DNA from: Winogradskyella litoriviva
Lineage (GTDB): Bacteria > Bacteroidota > Bacteroidia > Flavobacteriales > Flavobacteriaceae
Reading direction: 5' to 3'
Assembly: GCF_013249065.1 (NCBI RefSeq)
Contig: NZ_JABRWQ010000006.1
Location: forward strand, 248,001-312,000
Length of the DNA stretch: 64,000 bases
The translations under genes were made by a program, and so were the position numbers. The notes beneath the pieces are model-generated. The model was not told where the DNA came from, ran no database searches, and saw nothing but the letters and a program-made list of their open reading frames with translations. This document shows positions 45,239-53,603 of the stretch, piece by piece (the stretch's first letter is position 1; each line of letters begins with the position of its first letter).

Positions 45239-45992
45239 ATTCTTTAGAAAAATTAGACAAAAATTACTCTCAGAAAATAAGTTTAGTAAATATTTACTTT
45301 ATGCCATTGGAGAAATTATCCTCGTAGTTATTGGTATTCTTATTGCGCTTCAAATTAATAATTGGAATGCTCAGCAAAAAGAGAAAGAAGCTTTAATGAA
45401 AACCCTTTCAATTATAAAAAATAATATTGAAGATGATATTTTAATGCTTGATTCTTTAAAATCAAAACGAGAAAAATTAATACCACTTTATAAAAAGGAG
45501 CAACTCACTTTTTTCAACAATACCTACGATTTGGAAACTTCTATGAATGCCATATATGTTTTTGATGTATTTAATTTTAAAGCAAACCAAAGTGGTTTCA
45601 ATACATTAGAGCAATCGCCTTATCTGGCATTAATAAATGGCAGTAACCTGCATAAGTTATTACTAGTGCGCAAATCTGCCATAGAATATCTATATATAAC
45701 AGAAAATGAAACTAATACAGGAGTAGATAATTTAGAAACGCAGTTAGAACACACGTTTGATATGAAAATGGGATACACCATTTTTATGAGTGCTAAAGAG
45801 CAGCAAGACGCTAATATCACTATTACAGATGTTGATGCTTTTGTAAAAGAAGTGCATAATTCAGTGCTTTATAGAAATGCTATAACAAAAGCATCTATTA
45901 GAGACAAAACTATTATTCCTCAATACGATGCTTTAATTCAGCTTAGTAAAGATGCTATAACTGAGATTAATAAAGTTACCGAGAGTCCATAG
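45231..45992 (+). CDS. DUF6090 family membrane protein, copy 6
   Basis: A 253-residue paralog with the family N-terminus (MIKFFRKIRQKLLSENKFSK) and membrane helix (GEIILVVIGILIALQINNWN). The C-terminal domain (residues 50-253) is again different in sequence but helical and charged (KTLSIIKNNIEDDILMLDSL, VHNSVLYRNAITKASIRDK). Among the six, its N-terminus is the best match to the decayed copy at 40177. It is the last array member; a REP-like hairpin and the alpha-2-macroglobulin gene follow. Confidence 0.85.
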   Translation: MIKFFRKIRQKLLSENKFSKYLLYAIGEIILVVIGILIALQINNWNAQQKEKEALMKTLSIIKNNIEDDILMLDSLKSKREKLIPLYKKEQLTFFNNTYDLETSMNAIYVFDVFNFKANQSGFNTLEQSPYLALINGSNLHKLLLVRKSAIEYLYITENETNTGVDNLETQLEHTFDMKMGYTIFMSAKEQQDANITITDVDAFVKEVHNSVLYRNAITKASIRDKTIIPQYDALIQLSKDAITEINKVTESP

Positions 45993-46024
45993 TATTTTTA
46001 GCATTTATTAAAACCTAAACCTTA

Positions 46025-46054
46025 TTGTCATTCCTGCCTTCGCAGGAATGACAA
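46025..46054. repeat. REP-like palindrome, copy 3 (long form)
   Basis: TTGTCATTCCTGC-CTTC-GCAGGAATGACAA is a perfect 13+13 bp hairpin, the most complete copy of the CCTGC element in the window. It lies 32 bases after the last DUF6090 gene and may also act in transcript ending or stabilisation. Confidence 0.8.
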
Positions 46055-46228
46055 AATGATACAAAAACAATCCCAATTTCATTAACTTATCTGGTAACAA
46101 TTCTTAACTTTAAGAACAATTTAACAACCACCAAAAGTCTAAACCCTTAAAAATTGGCGTAACTATTTAACAAGAATGTACCTACCCTTCTTTTTAATCA
46201 AAGTTTTACTCTTAATACCATCGACACC

Positions 46229-49200
46229 ATGAGCATCAAAAAGCACCTCATCCTACTTCTAATTCTAATTCTAACTTTGATTTTTTCTTGTAAAAAAAAG
46301 CCTGTAGAAACCGATAATATTTTTAAGTATAGAGATTATATCAGTTATACCACTTCTGGAATTGTTTCTGCATCAGAACCTATAAAAATTAGCTTGGCCA
46401 ATGAGGTTGAAGGATGGGAAGCAGAACAAAACATTGATGATGCTATTATAAAAACACAACCTCACATTCAAGGCACATTAAAAGCACTAGATAAACACAC
46501 TTTATTATTTACTCCAGATGAGGCGTTAGAATCAGCAACAGAATATGCCGTTACCGTAAAACTAGGAGAACTCTATAAATCCATACCAAAAGAGTTTGAA
46601 GATTACACTTTTCAGTTTAAAACTATTACGCCGAGCTTCAGCATTGTGACTAACAACTTGCAATCGTACAGCAAAGAGTGGCAGTACGTTTTAGGTCAAT
46701 TACGCTCGTCGGATGTAATTACTTTAGAAGATGCCAAAAAATTGGTATCAGCAAAACAGAACAAAAAAGACCTCAACTTAGTTTGGTTAGAAATGCCAGA
46801 ACCGTCAAAATATTTTGAATTTAGAATAGACAGCATTAAGCGCGAGATTGAAGACAGTAAAATTGATATCGCTTGGGATGGAAAAGCCATTAAAGCCGAA
46901 AACAAAGGAGACAACTTCATTAACATCCCAGGAAAAAACAACTTTAGCATTATAGAAACACAAGTTATTCAAAATCCAGAACAATATTTATCACTCAACT
47001 TTTCCGACCCATTAAAAAAACAACAAAACTTTGCTGGTTTGGTCACTATACAAAATGTAAAAAACCCAAAATATATTGTTGATGGCAATGTTTTAAAAGT
47101 TTATCCAGACACTAAATTAGTTGGAGATATAAAAGTCGATGTATTTACAGGCATTACAAATACAGACGGTTTTAAACTTAAAAAAGCCTTCTCACAAACC
47201 TTAACTTTTGAAGAATTAAAACCACAAGTAAGACTAATTAGCAATGGCTCTATATTACCAAATTCTAAAGATTTAAAATTCAATTTCGAAGCTGTAAACC
47301 TCAGCAAAGTCGATGTGCGAATCATCAAGATATTTGAAGATAATGTTCTTCAGTTTCTTCAAGAAAATAATATGAATAGCAATTACGAACACGCTATAAA
47401 ACAAGTCGGTCGTCGTATTGCTAAAGAAACGATTACTTTAATAGGAAATGAAAATTTAAATACTGGCGAATGGAAAGCATACAGCATCGATTTATCAAAA
47501 TATTTACAGGCAGATCCTGGTGCAATTTATCGCGTTGAAGTCAGCTTTAAACAAGACTATTCCTTATACGATTGTTCTTCCAAATCAGAAACCACAGAGG
47601 TTGAAGAAGACGACTACTACGATGAGTATTACGAAGAAGATTTTTACGCTTCTGAAGACCTTTCAGAAGAGGAAGAAGAACTGAGAGAGGAACGTTATTG
47701 GGATAATTTAAGCTATAGATACAGAAACACTAATTACAGATATAGAGACAGAGATAATCCTTGTACAGAGTCGTACTTTAATTACGGAAATCGTGCTATA
47801 TCACTAAACTTAATTGGTTCTAATTTAGGAGTTATAGCTAAGCAAGGCAATGATTTTAAATACTTCTTTGCAGTCACCAATATACTTTCAACAGACCCAG
47901 AAACAAATGCAAACGTTACGCTTTATAATTATCAGCAACAAGAAATCGCAAAAGGCAACACCAATAACGATGGTATTGTAGAAATTGATGCTAAAAAACG
48001 AGCAGCTTTCGCCATAGTTTCTAAAGGAAAAAGTGTGAGCTATGTAAAATTACACGATGGAAATTCTTTATCACTAAGTAAATTTGATGTGTCTGGAAAC
48101 AGATTGCAACGTGGACTAAAAGGTTATATCTATGGTGAGCGTGGCGTTTGGCGACCAGGAGATAGTTTGTTTTTAACTTTTGTGTTAAACGACAAAGCAA
48201 ACAAACTACCAAAGCGTCATCCTGTAAAATTAGAAATCACAGATCCTGTTGGCAAGTTAGTGTATAGAAAAGTGTCCATAGATAACATTAATAATTTCTA
48301 TGATTTCACAGTACCAACCTCTACCGATTACAAAACCGGAAACTACAACGCTAAAGTTTCTGTTGGTGGAGCTAATTTTACAAAAAGCCTTAAAATTGAA
48401 ACGGTAAAACCTAACCGATTAAAAATTAAAATAGATTTTGAAGACGAAGTTTTAACCAACAACAAACCGCTACAAGGAGACTTAAATGTAGCTTGGTTAC
48501 ATGGCGCACCTGCTAAAAATTTAAAAGCTGAAATAAAAGCAAAATTCACAACGTCATACACCAGTTTTAAAGGTTATAAAAACTATGTGTTTAGCGACCC
48601 AACCAAAAACTTTAGCTCAGAAGAAACCAATGTATTTGAAGGCTATTTAGATGCTGAAGGAAATGCAAAAGTCGATTCAAAATTAAATATTGGCAAGAAT
48701 GCTCCAGGCATGTTAACAGCGCAATTTTTAGTAAGAGCATTTGAAAATGGCGGTGATTTTTCACTCGATGCCTTCACCATGCCTTATGCGCCTTATGAAA
48801 GTTTCGTTGGCTTACAATCACCAAAAGGCAACAACTATGGTTCATTCTTTACAGACGAAAATCAAACGTTTGATATTGCAACTGTTACTGCTGAAGGCAA
48901 ACCAATTCAACGTAATAAATTAGAAGTAAAAGTTTATAAAATTGAATGGCGTTGGTGGTGGAATTCCTCTTACGATAACTTATCGAGTTATGTGTCGAGC
49001 AATTACCACAGACCTGTACAGCAATACGAAATTGATACAGATGCCAATGGAAAAGCGAGCTTTAAACTCAATATTCCAGAAACGGAACGTGGACGTTATT
49101 TAATAAGAGTTGTAGATCCTGTGAGTGGTCATGCCACAGGACGCACAGCATACTTCTACAAAAACTGGTGGTCTAATTCGGCAGGTGGAGATAAAGAAGC

Positions 49201-51811
49201 CGCAAAAATGTTAGTCTTCTCAACAGATAAAGACAACTACAATGTTGGCGATACTGCTAAACTTACGTTTCCATCTGGAAGCGAAGGTAGAGCTCTAGTA
49301 AGTATAGAAAACGGCACCGAAGTGTTACAACACCAATGGGTAAAAACTAAGCCAGGTGAAACAACTATTGATATTCCTGTAACTGCTGAAATGGCGCCAA
49401 ATGTGTTTATCAACATTTCATTATTGCAACCACATGCCATTACCTCGAATGATTTACCGATTCGCTTGTTTGGCGTTATTCCCATGATGGTAGAAAATCC
49501 AGAAACGCGATTAGATCCACAAATAAATATGCCAGATGTCATTCAACCAGAACAATCTTATGAAATAAAAGTATCTGAAAAGAACAATAAAAGTATGACC
49601 TATACCATAGCGGTTGTGGAAGAAGGCTTGTTAGACTTAACACGATTTAAAACACCTAATGCTTGGGATAGTTTCTACGCTCGTGAAGCTTTAGGCGTAA
49701 AAACTTGGGATATTTTTGATGATGTTATCGGAGCGTATTCTGGTAGCATAGATCAAGTCTTCGCGATTGGTGGAGATGGAAGCGCAGCTGGTGGAAAAAA
49801 CAAAAAAGCGAATCGCTTTAAGCCTGTGGTTACGTATTTAGGTCCATTTTTATTAGATGCTGGAAAGACAAAAACACACCAATTAAAAATGCCAAATTAT
49901 GTTGGTGCTGTACGAACTATGGTTGTTGCAGGAAACAGTAATACCGAAGCTTATGGTAGCGCTGAGAAATCTGTAAAAGTTAAAAAGCCATTGATGGTTT
50001 TGGCGACGTTACCTCGTAAATTAAGTCCAGGTGAAAAGGTAACATTGCCTGTAACTGTTTTTGCCATGGAAAACAAAGTAAAAGATGTGACACTTTCTGT
50101 AAATGTAAGCGATGGCATTACCATAAAAGGCAATAAATCACAGTTACTAAAATTCAGTAAACCAGATGAAAAAATGGTGTATTTTGAATTGGATGTTTCC
50201 AAAGCAAAAGGCATTAATACCATTGAAGTTGTAGCCACAGGAAATGGAGAAAAATCGACTTATAAAGTAGAAATTGATGTAGAAAATCCTAATCCATTCA
50301 CCTCTCTTGTTATTGATAGTGAGTTACAAGCTAACGCTAAACAAACTGTTGAATTTTCAACCTTTGGAGTGCCTGGCACAAACTCGGCTATGGTGGAATT
50401 TTCAACCTTACCACCTATGGATTTCACAAAACGTTTAGCGTACTTAATTCGTTATCCTCACGGTTGTGTTGAGCAAACCACATCTGGAGTGTTTCCACAA
50501 TTATTCTTAGCAGATATATTCGATTTAACACCTCAAAAGAAAAAGCAAGTACAGCGTAATATAGAAAGTGGTATTAATCGCTTAGGACGTTTCCAGAATG
50601 CAAGTGGAGGATTAGGTTATTGGATGGGTGAAAATTCAGCAAATGATTGGGGAACAAGTTATGCTGGTCATTTTATGATTGAAGCCGAGAAAAAAGGATT
50701 CATTTTACCGCTAAGCTTTAAGAGCAATTGGATTGCGTACCAAAGACAAGCAGCACGTAATTGGAGACCAAGTTACAAATCGTATCATACTGATTTTGCT
50801 CAAGCATACAGACTGTACACTTTAGCTTTAGCTGGAGCACCAGATTTAGCAAGTATGAACCGATTAAGAGAATTCGATGAAATTTCTAACGATGCTAAAT
50901 GGAGATTAGCAGCAGCTTATGCTTTGGCCGGACAAAAAGAGGCAAGTGAGGCCATTTTAAAATCGGCAAATATAGATTTTGAAGACAACGAAGCTAATCA
51001 CTACACCTATGGCTCTGTATATAGAAATAGAGCAATGGCATTAGAAACAATGCTACTGATTAATCATTCTCAAAAAACAGATATAGCAAAGTCTATTGCA
51101 AAATCTTTAGCTAGCGATCGTTGGATGAGTACGCAAACAACAGCTTATAATTTATTAGCTCTTGGAAAAATGATTACGCAGAATGGTGGTAAAGAATTAA
51201 AACTCACTTATACCATAAACGGTAAAACTGAAACTATTGACACTAAAAATGGTATTGCGCAACGCAATGTTGCTATAAAAGAAGGTGAGAATCAAATTGC
51301 AATTACTAACTCAAAAGACAATTTGGTTTATGTACGAGTTTTAAATTCTGGCAAATTAAAATTAGGTGATGAAATTGCAGAGCAAAGAGGTTTATCAATT
51401 TCAACCGTATATAAAGATTTGCAAGGCAATAAAATCGATGTTACCAAATTACAACAAGGTCAGGATTTTGTAGCAACGGTAAGTATTTCAAACTTAACCA
51501 GAGATTATGTAAACGATGTTGCATTAACACAAATATTTCCTTCAGGTTGGGATATTGTAAACACACGATTTACCGATTTTGGAGATACCACAGTAAGTAA
51601 TGCGAGATATACAGATATTAGAGATGACCGTGTGAACTTCTATTTCGATATGAATAGACAAGGAAAATATGGGACTAAGACCTTTACAGTGATGTTAAAT
51701 GCGTCGTACTTAGGTACCTATTATTTACCAGGTGCTCAAGCTGAAGCCATGTACGATAATGATGATTATTTAGTACGAAATAAAGGCCAATGGGTGACTG
51801 TTGAGAAGTAA
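46229..51811 (+). CDS. Bacterial alpha-2-macroglobulin lipoprotein with thioester
   Basis: An 1860-residue periplasmic protease-trapping protein. The signal peptide ends in lipobox LIFSC (Cys21). Macroglobulin domains fill the first two thirds (the MG2-type segment GYIYGERGVWRPGDSLFLTF lies near residue 630). The thioester motif GCVEQ is intact, with Cys1413 and Gln1416, within the alpha-helical thioester domain (LAYLIRYPHGCVEQTTSGVF). An acidic and tyrosine-rich insertion occupies about residues 450-512. Such proteins are thought to trap invading proteases and partner with penicillin-binding protein 1C, encoded 4.2 kb downstream. The bait region cannot be located by eye. Confidence 0.95.
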   Translation: MSIKKHLILLLILILTLIFSCKKKPVETDNIFKYRDYISYTTSGIVSASEPIKISLANEVEGWEAEQNIDDAIIKTQPHIQGTLKALDKHTLLFTPDEALESATEYAVTVKLGELYKSIPKEFEDYTFQFKTITPSFSIVTNNLQSYSKEWQYVLGQLRSSDVITLEDAKKLVSAKQNKKDLNLVWLEMPEPSKYFEFRIDSIKREIEDSKIDIAWDGKAIKAENKGDNFINIPGKNNFSIIETQVIQNPEQYLSLNFSDPLKKQQNFAGLVTIQNVKNPKYIVDGNVLKVYPDTKLVGDIKVDVFTGITNTDGFKLKKAFSQTLTFEELKPQVRLISNGSILPNSKDLKFNFEAVNLSKVDVRIIKIFEDNVLQFLQENNMNSNYEHAIKQVGRRIAKETITLIGNENLNTGEWKAYSIDLSKYLQADPGAIYRVEVSFKQDYSLYDCSSKSETTEVEEDDYYDEYYEEDFYASEDLSEEEEELREERYWDNLSYRYRNTNYRYRDRDNPCTESYFNYGNRAISLNLIGSNLGVIAKQGNDFKYFFAVTNILSTDPETNANVTLYNYQQQEIAKGNTNNDGIVEIDAKKRAAFAIVSKGKSVSYVKLHDGNSLSLSKFDVSGNRLQRGLKGYIYGERGVWRPGDSLFLTFVLNDKANKLPKRHPVKLEITDPVGKLVYRKVSIDNINNFYDFTVPTSTDYKTGNYNAKVSVGGANFTKSLKIETVKPNRLKIKIDFEDEVLTNNKPLQGDLNVAWLHGAPAKNLKAEIKAKFTTSYTSFKGYKNYVFSDPTKNFSSEETNVFEGYLDAEGNAKVDSKLNIGKNAPGMLTAQFLVRAFENGGDFSLDAFTMPYAPYESFVGLQSPKGNNYGSFFTDENQTFDIATVTAEGKPIQRNKLEVKVYKIEWRWWWNSSYDNLSSYVSSNYHRPVQQYEIDTDANGKASFKLNIPETERGRYLIRVVDPVSGHATGRTAYFYKNWWSNSAGGDKEAAKMLVFSTDKDNYNVGDTAKLTFPSGSEGRALVSIENGTEVLQHQWVKTKPGETTIDIPVTAEMAPNVFINISLLQPHAITSNDLPIRLFGVIPMMVENPETRLDPQINMPDVIQPEQSYEIKVSEKNNKSMTYTIAVVEEGLLDLTRFKTPNAWDSFYAREALGVKTWDIFDDVIGAYSGSIDQVFAIGGDGSAAGGKNKKANRFKPVVTYLGPFLLDAGKTKTHQLKMPNYVGAVRTMVVAGNSNTEAYGSAEKSVKVKKPLMVLATLPRKLSPGEKVTLPVTVFAMENKVKDVTLSVNVSDGITIKGNKSQLLKFSKPDEKMVYFELDVSKAKGINTIEVVATGNGEKSTYKVEIDVENPNPFTSLVIDSELQANAKQTVEFSTFGVPGTNSAMVEFSTLPPMDFTKRLAYLIRYPHGCVEQTTSGVFPQLFLADIFDLTPQKKKQVQRNIESGINRLGRFQNASGGLGYWMGENSANDWGTSYAGHFMIEAEKKGFILPLSFKSNWIAYQRQAARNWRPSYKSYHTDFAQAYRLYTLALAGAPDLASMNRLREFDEISNDAKWRLAAAYALAGQKEASEAILKSANIDFEDNEANHYTYGSVYRNRAMALETMLLINHSQKTDIAKSIAKSLASDRWMSTQTTAYNLLALGKMITQNGGKELKLTYTINGKTETIDTKNGIAQRNVAIKEGENQIAITNSKDNLVYVRVLNSGKLKLGDEIAEQRGLSISTVYKDLQGNKIDVTKLQQGQDFVATVSISNLTRDYVNDVALTQIFPSGWDIVNTRFTDFGDTTVSNARYTDIRDDRVNFYFDMNRQGKYGTKTFTVMLNASYLGTYYLPGAQAEAMYDNDDYLVRNKGQWVTVEK

Positions 51812-51815
51812 CCAA

Positions 51816-51835
51816 ATTCCTGCGTAGGCAGGAAT
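51816..51835. repeat. REP-like palindrome, copy 4
   Basis: ATTCCTGC-GTAG-GCAGGAAT, an 8+8 bp hairpin four bases after the alpha-2-macroglobulin stop. Its loop reads CTAC on the other strand, against CTTC in the other three copies, so it is inserted in the reverse orientation. Confidence 0.75.
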
Positions 51836-51857
51836 CTCAAAAAACAATGCTAAACTA

Positions 51858-51877
51858 CTTGTCGGTCGACAGACAAG
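51858..51877. repeat. CTTGTC dyad with a central GTCGAC
   Basis: CTTGTC-G-GTCGAC-A-GACAAG is symmetric except for one G/A pair. It lies in the short gap between the alpha-2-macroglobulin gene and the SH3-domain gene, next to REP copy 4. It may be an operator or another extragenic palindrome. Confidence 0.5.
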
Positions 51878-51925
51878 AATCCTAAACATAAACCGCTAAA
51901 ATGTTTAACTTAAAAACAAGTAATT

Positions 51926-52774
51926 ATGAACAATTTAAAAATGATTTTAGCGATCGCTTTAGTATTCAATATGGCAATTGCAACAGCACAACAAGAAGCA
52001 TATGTAGCAGCAGAAAGTGGATTATCTCTTAGAGATCAGCCAGATGTTAGCGGAAAAATGCTTACAAAATTAGCTTATGGCGAAGCCATTGGTTTACTAG
52101 AAGAAACGGATAAAAACCTAGTCGTATTAGATGCTGGTGAAAAAATCAGTGGAAAATGGGTAAAAGTAGAAACCAGAAACCACATTGGTTATGTGTTTAA
52201 TGGGTATTTATCACCAAATAAAATTGCGAGAACAATTCGACTTAAGTTCAATGATGTAAATGTTGAAATTAAAAACTTAGCCACAAGTGATTATAAACGA
52301 TCACATAATTTAAAGGAAGCTGATTCAACTACAATTAAAGTAGATATTAATGATAAACCTGAAGGGAAAAATATTGTTCTAATAGAGAATGATTATAAGC
52401 AAGTAAGCCTATTTCAACGTTATGAAAATAGTTTCTCTTACATGAGTGGTGATCCTAAATGTAATACTAATGAATGGAAACAATTTAGTACAGAATGGAA
52501 GCCACTTAAGCAATTAAAGTCTAATACGTTTGAAACATTAACATACACTGAAAAGGACTGGATTAATTTTATTGAAACAGCTATCAAGGATTTAAAAGAT
52601 GATGTTGAAGACAAATGTGGAAAAGACTGGTTAAATTATGTGAAAACTATAAAAAACCTAAAAGATTATCCGGTTAGCATTTCAACAGAGCGTGTTTTTA
52701 TTAAATTTATCTTAACAGATTCTGAAGATAAGATCACAGAAAAAATAATTGAATTTGAGATACCAAAAAGTTAG
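51926..52774 (+). CDS. Exported protein with bacterial SH3 domain
   Basis: A 282-residue secreted protein. The signal peptide is MNNLKMILAIALVFNMAIATAQ. A bacterial SH3 domain lies at about 25-95 (GLSLRDQPDVSGKMLTKLAY, GKWVKVETRNHIGYVFNGYL). The C-terminal 180 residues are charged and mostly beta/helical without recognised domain. The placement right after alpha-2-macroglobulin suggests a role at the cell wall, since SH3 domains of this type often bind peptidoglycan. That connection is inference. Confidence 0.82.
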   Translation: MNNLKMILAIALVFNMAIATAQQEAYVAAESGLSLRDQPDVSGKMLTKLAYGEAIGLLEETDKNLVVLDAGEKISGKWVKVETRNHIGYVFNGYLSPNKIARTIRLKFNDVNVEIKNLATSDYKRSHNLKEADSTTIKVDINDKPEGKNIVLIENDYKQVSLFQRYENSFSYMSGDPKCNTNEWKQFSTEWKPLKQLKSNTFETLTYTEKDWINFIETAIKDLKDDVEDKCGKDWLNYVKTIKNLKDYPVSISTERVFIKFILTDSEDKITEKIIEFEIPKS

Positions 52775-52784
52775 CAACTAAGTC

Positions 52785-52860
52785 AGACCTGCAAGGTTTC
52801 AAATACCTTGTAGGTCTATTATAAATTTGCACCCAATACTACAAGGTTGGCAAAACCTTG
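52785..52860. repeat. Pair of CAAGG/CCTTG hairpin repeats
   Basis: AGACCTGCAAGG at 52785-52796 pairs with CCTTGTAGGTCT at 52806-52817 (one G-U). CAAGGTT at 52842-52848 pairs with AACCTTG at 52854-52860. Both share the CAAGG/CCTTG core and look like two members of a dispersed extragenic family. Confidence 0.65.
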
Positions 52861-52911
52861 CAAGAAAGTCCACTCAAGGAGGCAATTGTAACCAAGTTTA
52901 TTTCGAGGACT

Positions 52912-52927
52912 GTCCCCTTGAGGGGAC
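52912..52927. repeat. GTCCCC-TTGA-GGGGAC palindrome
   Basis: A 6+6 bp perfect hairpin followed by TTTAGGGGTGG. It resembles GC-rich extragenic repeats common in flavobacterial genomes and the second palindrome inside the Bat operon at 26227. It lies 26 bases before the start of the small lipoprotein gene. Confidence 0.6.
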
Positions 52928-52953
52928 TTTAGGGGTGGTTTATAATTTTGAAT

Positions 52954-53280
52954 ATGAAAGAAAAATTAAAGAAGATTCTAACAAGTAAAAACCTAAATAG
53001 ATTATTTATTATATCAATTTTTACTTTAGTGGTGAATTGTAAAAACTATTATAATGATACCATTAGATGGGCTGACAATCTTGACAGTGGTTTAAGTATT
53101 GATGACGTAAAGAAGACTCAACCACATTTTGTTAAAATTGATTGGGAAGACCCAAGAATCTTTGAAAATAAAACTTGGTATTTTATCACAAAAATTGATG
53201 GAAGTAATGACATTCTTGGAATGTCTCATTATCTTGTATTTAGAAATGACAAATACCTTTACAGAGAATCCAGAAAATAA
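52954..53280 (+). CDS. Small lipoprotein, 108 aa
   Basis: ATG 52954 gives MKEKLKKILTSKNLNRLFII and a lipobox ending in VVNC (Cys29). A TTG at 52948 would add two residues and is unlikely. The mature protein contains GLSIDDVKKTQPHFVKIDWE and ENKTWYFITKIDGSNDILGM, a small alpha/beta domain that I cannot place. The gene is 4 bases from the next gene, so the two are probably co-transcribed. Confidence 0.68.
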   Translation: MKEKLKKILTSKNLNRLFIISIFTLVVNCKNYYNDTIRWADNLDSGLSIDDVKKTQPHFVKIDWEDPRIFENKTWYFITKIDGSNDILGMSHYLVFRNDKYLYRESRK

Positions 53281-53283
53281 GTA

Positions 53284-53595
53284 ATGAAAAACTCTAAACC
53301 ATACTACGCCGTAATTTTCACCTCAACCCAAACTAAAACTATAGAAGGCTACTCAGAAATGGCTAAAAAAATGGAAAACCTAGCCAAACAACAAAAGGGT
53401 TTTATTGGCATAGATTCTGCCAGAAATGAAGTCGGCATTACCGTAAGTTATTGGGAAAGCTTAGAAGCTATTAAAAATTGGAAAGCCAACACAGACCATT
53501 TATTTGCGCAACAAAAAGGTCGCGAACAATGGTATAATTGGTACAATGTAAAGATTTGCAAAGTAGAACGCGAATATGATTATAGTACGGCTTAA
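53284..53595 (+). CDS. Antibiotic biosynthesis monooxygenase (ABM) fold protein
   Basis: A 103-residue soluble protein with the ABM ferredoxin-like fold: YYAVIFTSTQTKTIEGYSEM, then the hallmark GFIGIDSARNEVGITVSYWE and the following SLEAIKNWKANTDHLFAQ. Small ABM proteins act as monooxygenases or heme-degrading enzymes, or have no known substrate. It follows the lipoprotein gene by 3 bases and converges on the type IX secretion protein gene. No cofactor residue can be named with certainty. Confidence 0.85.
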   Translation: MKNSKPYYAVIFTSTQTKTIEGYSEMAKKMENLAKQQKGFIGIDSARNEVGITVSYWESLEAIKNWKANTDHLFAQQKGREQWYNWYNVKICKVEREYDYSTA

Positions 53596-53603
53596 AACAA
53601 TGT

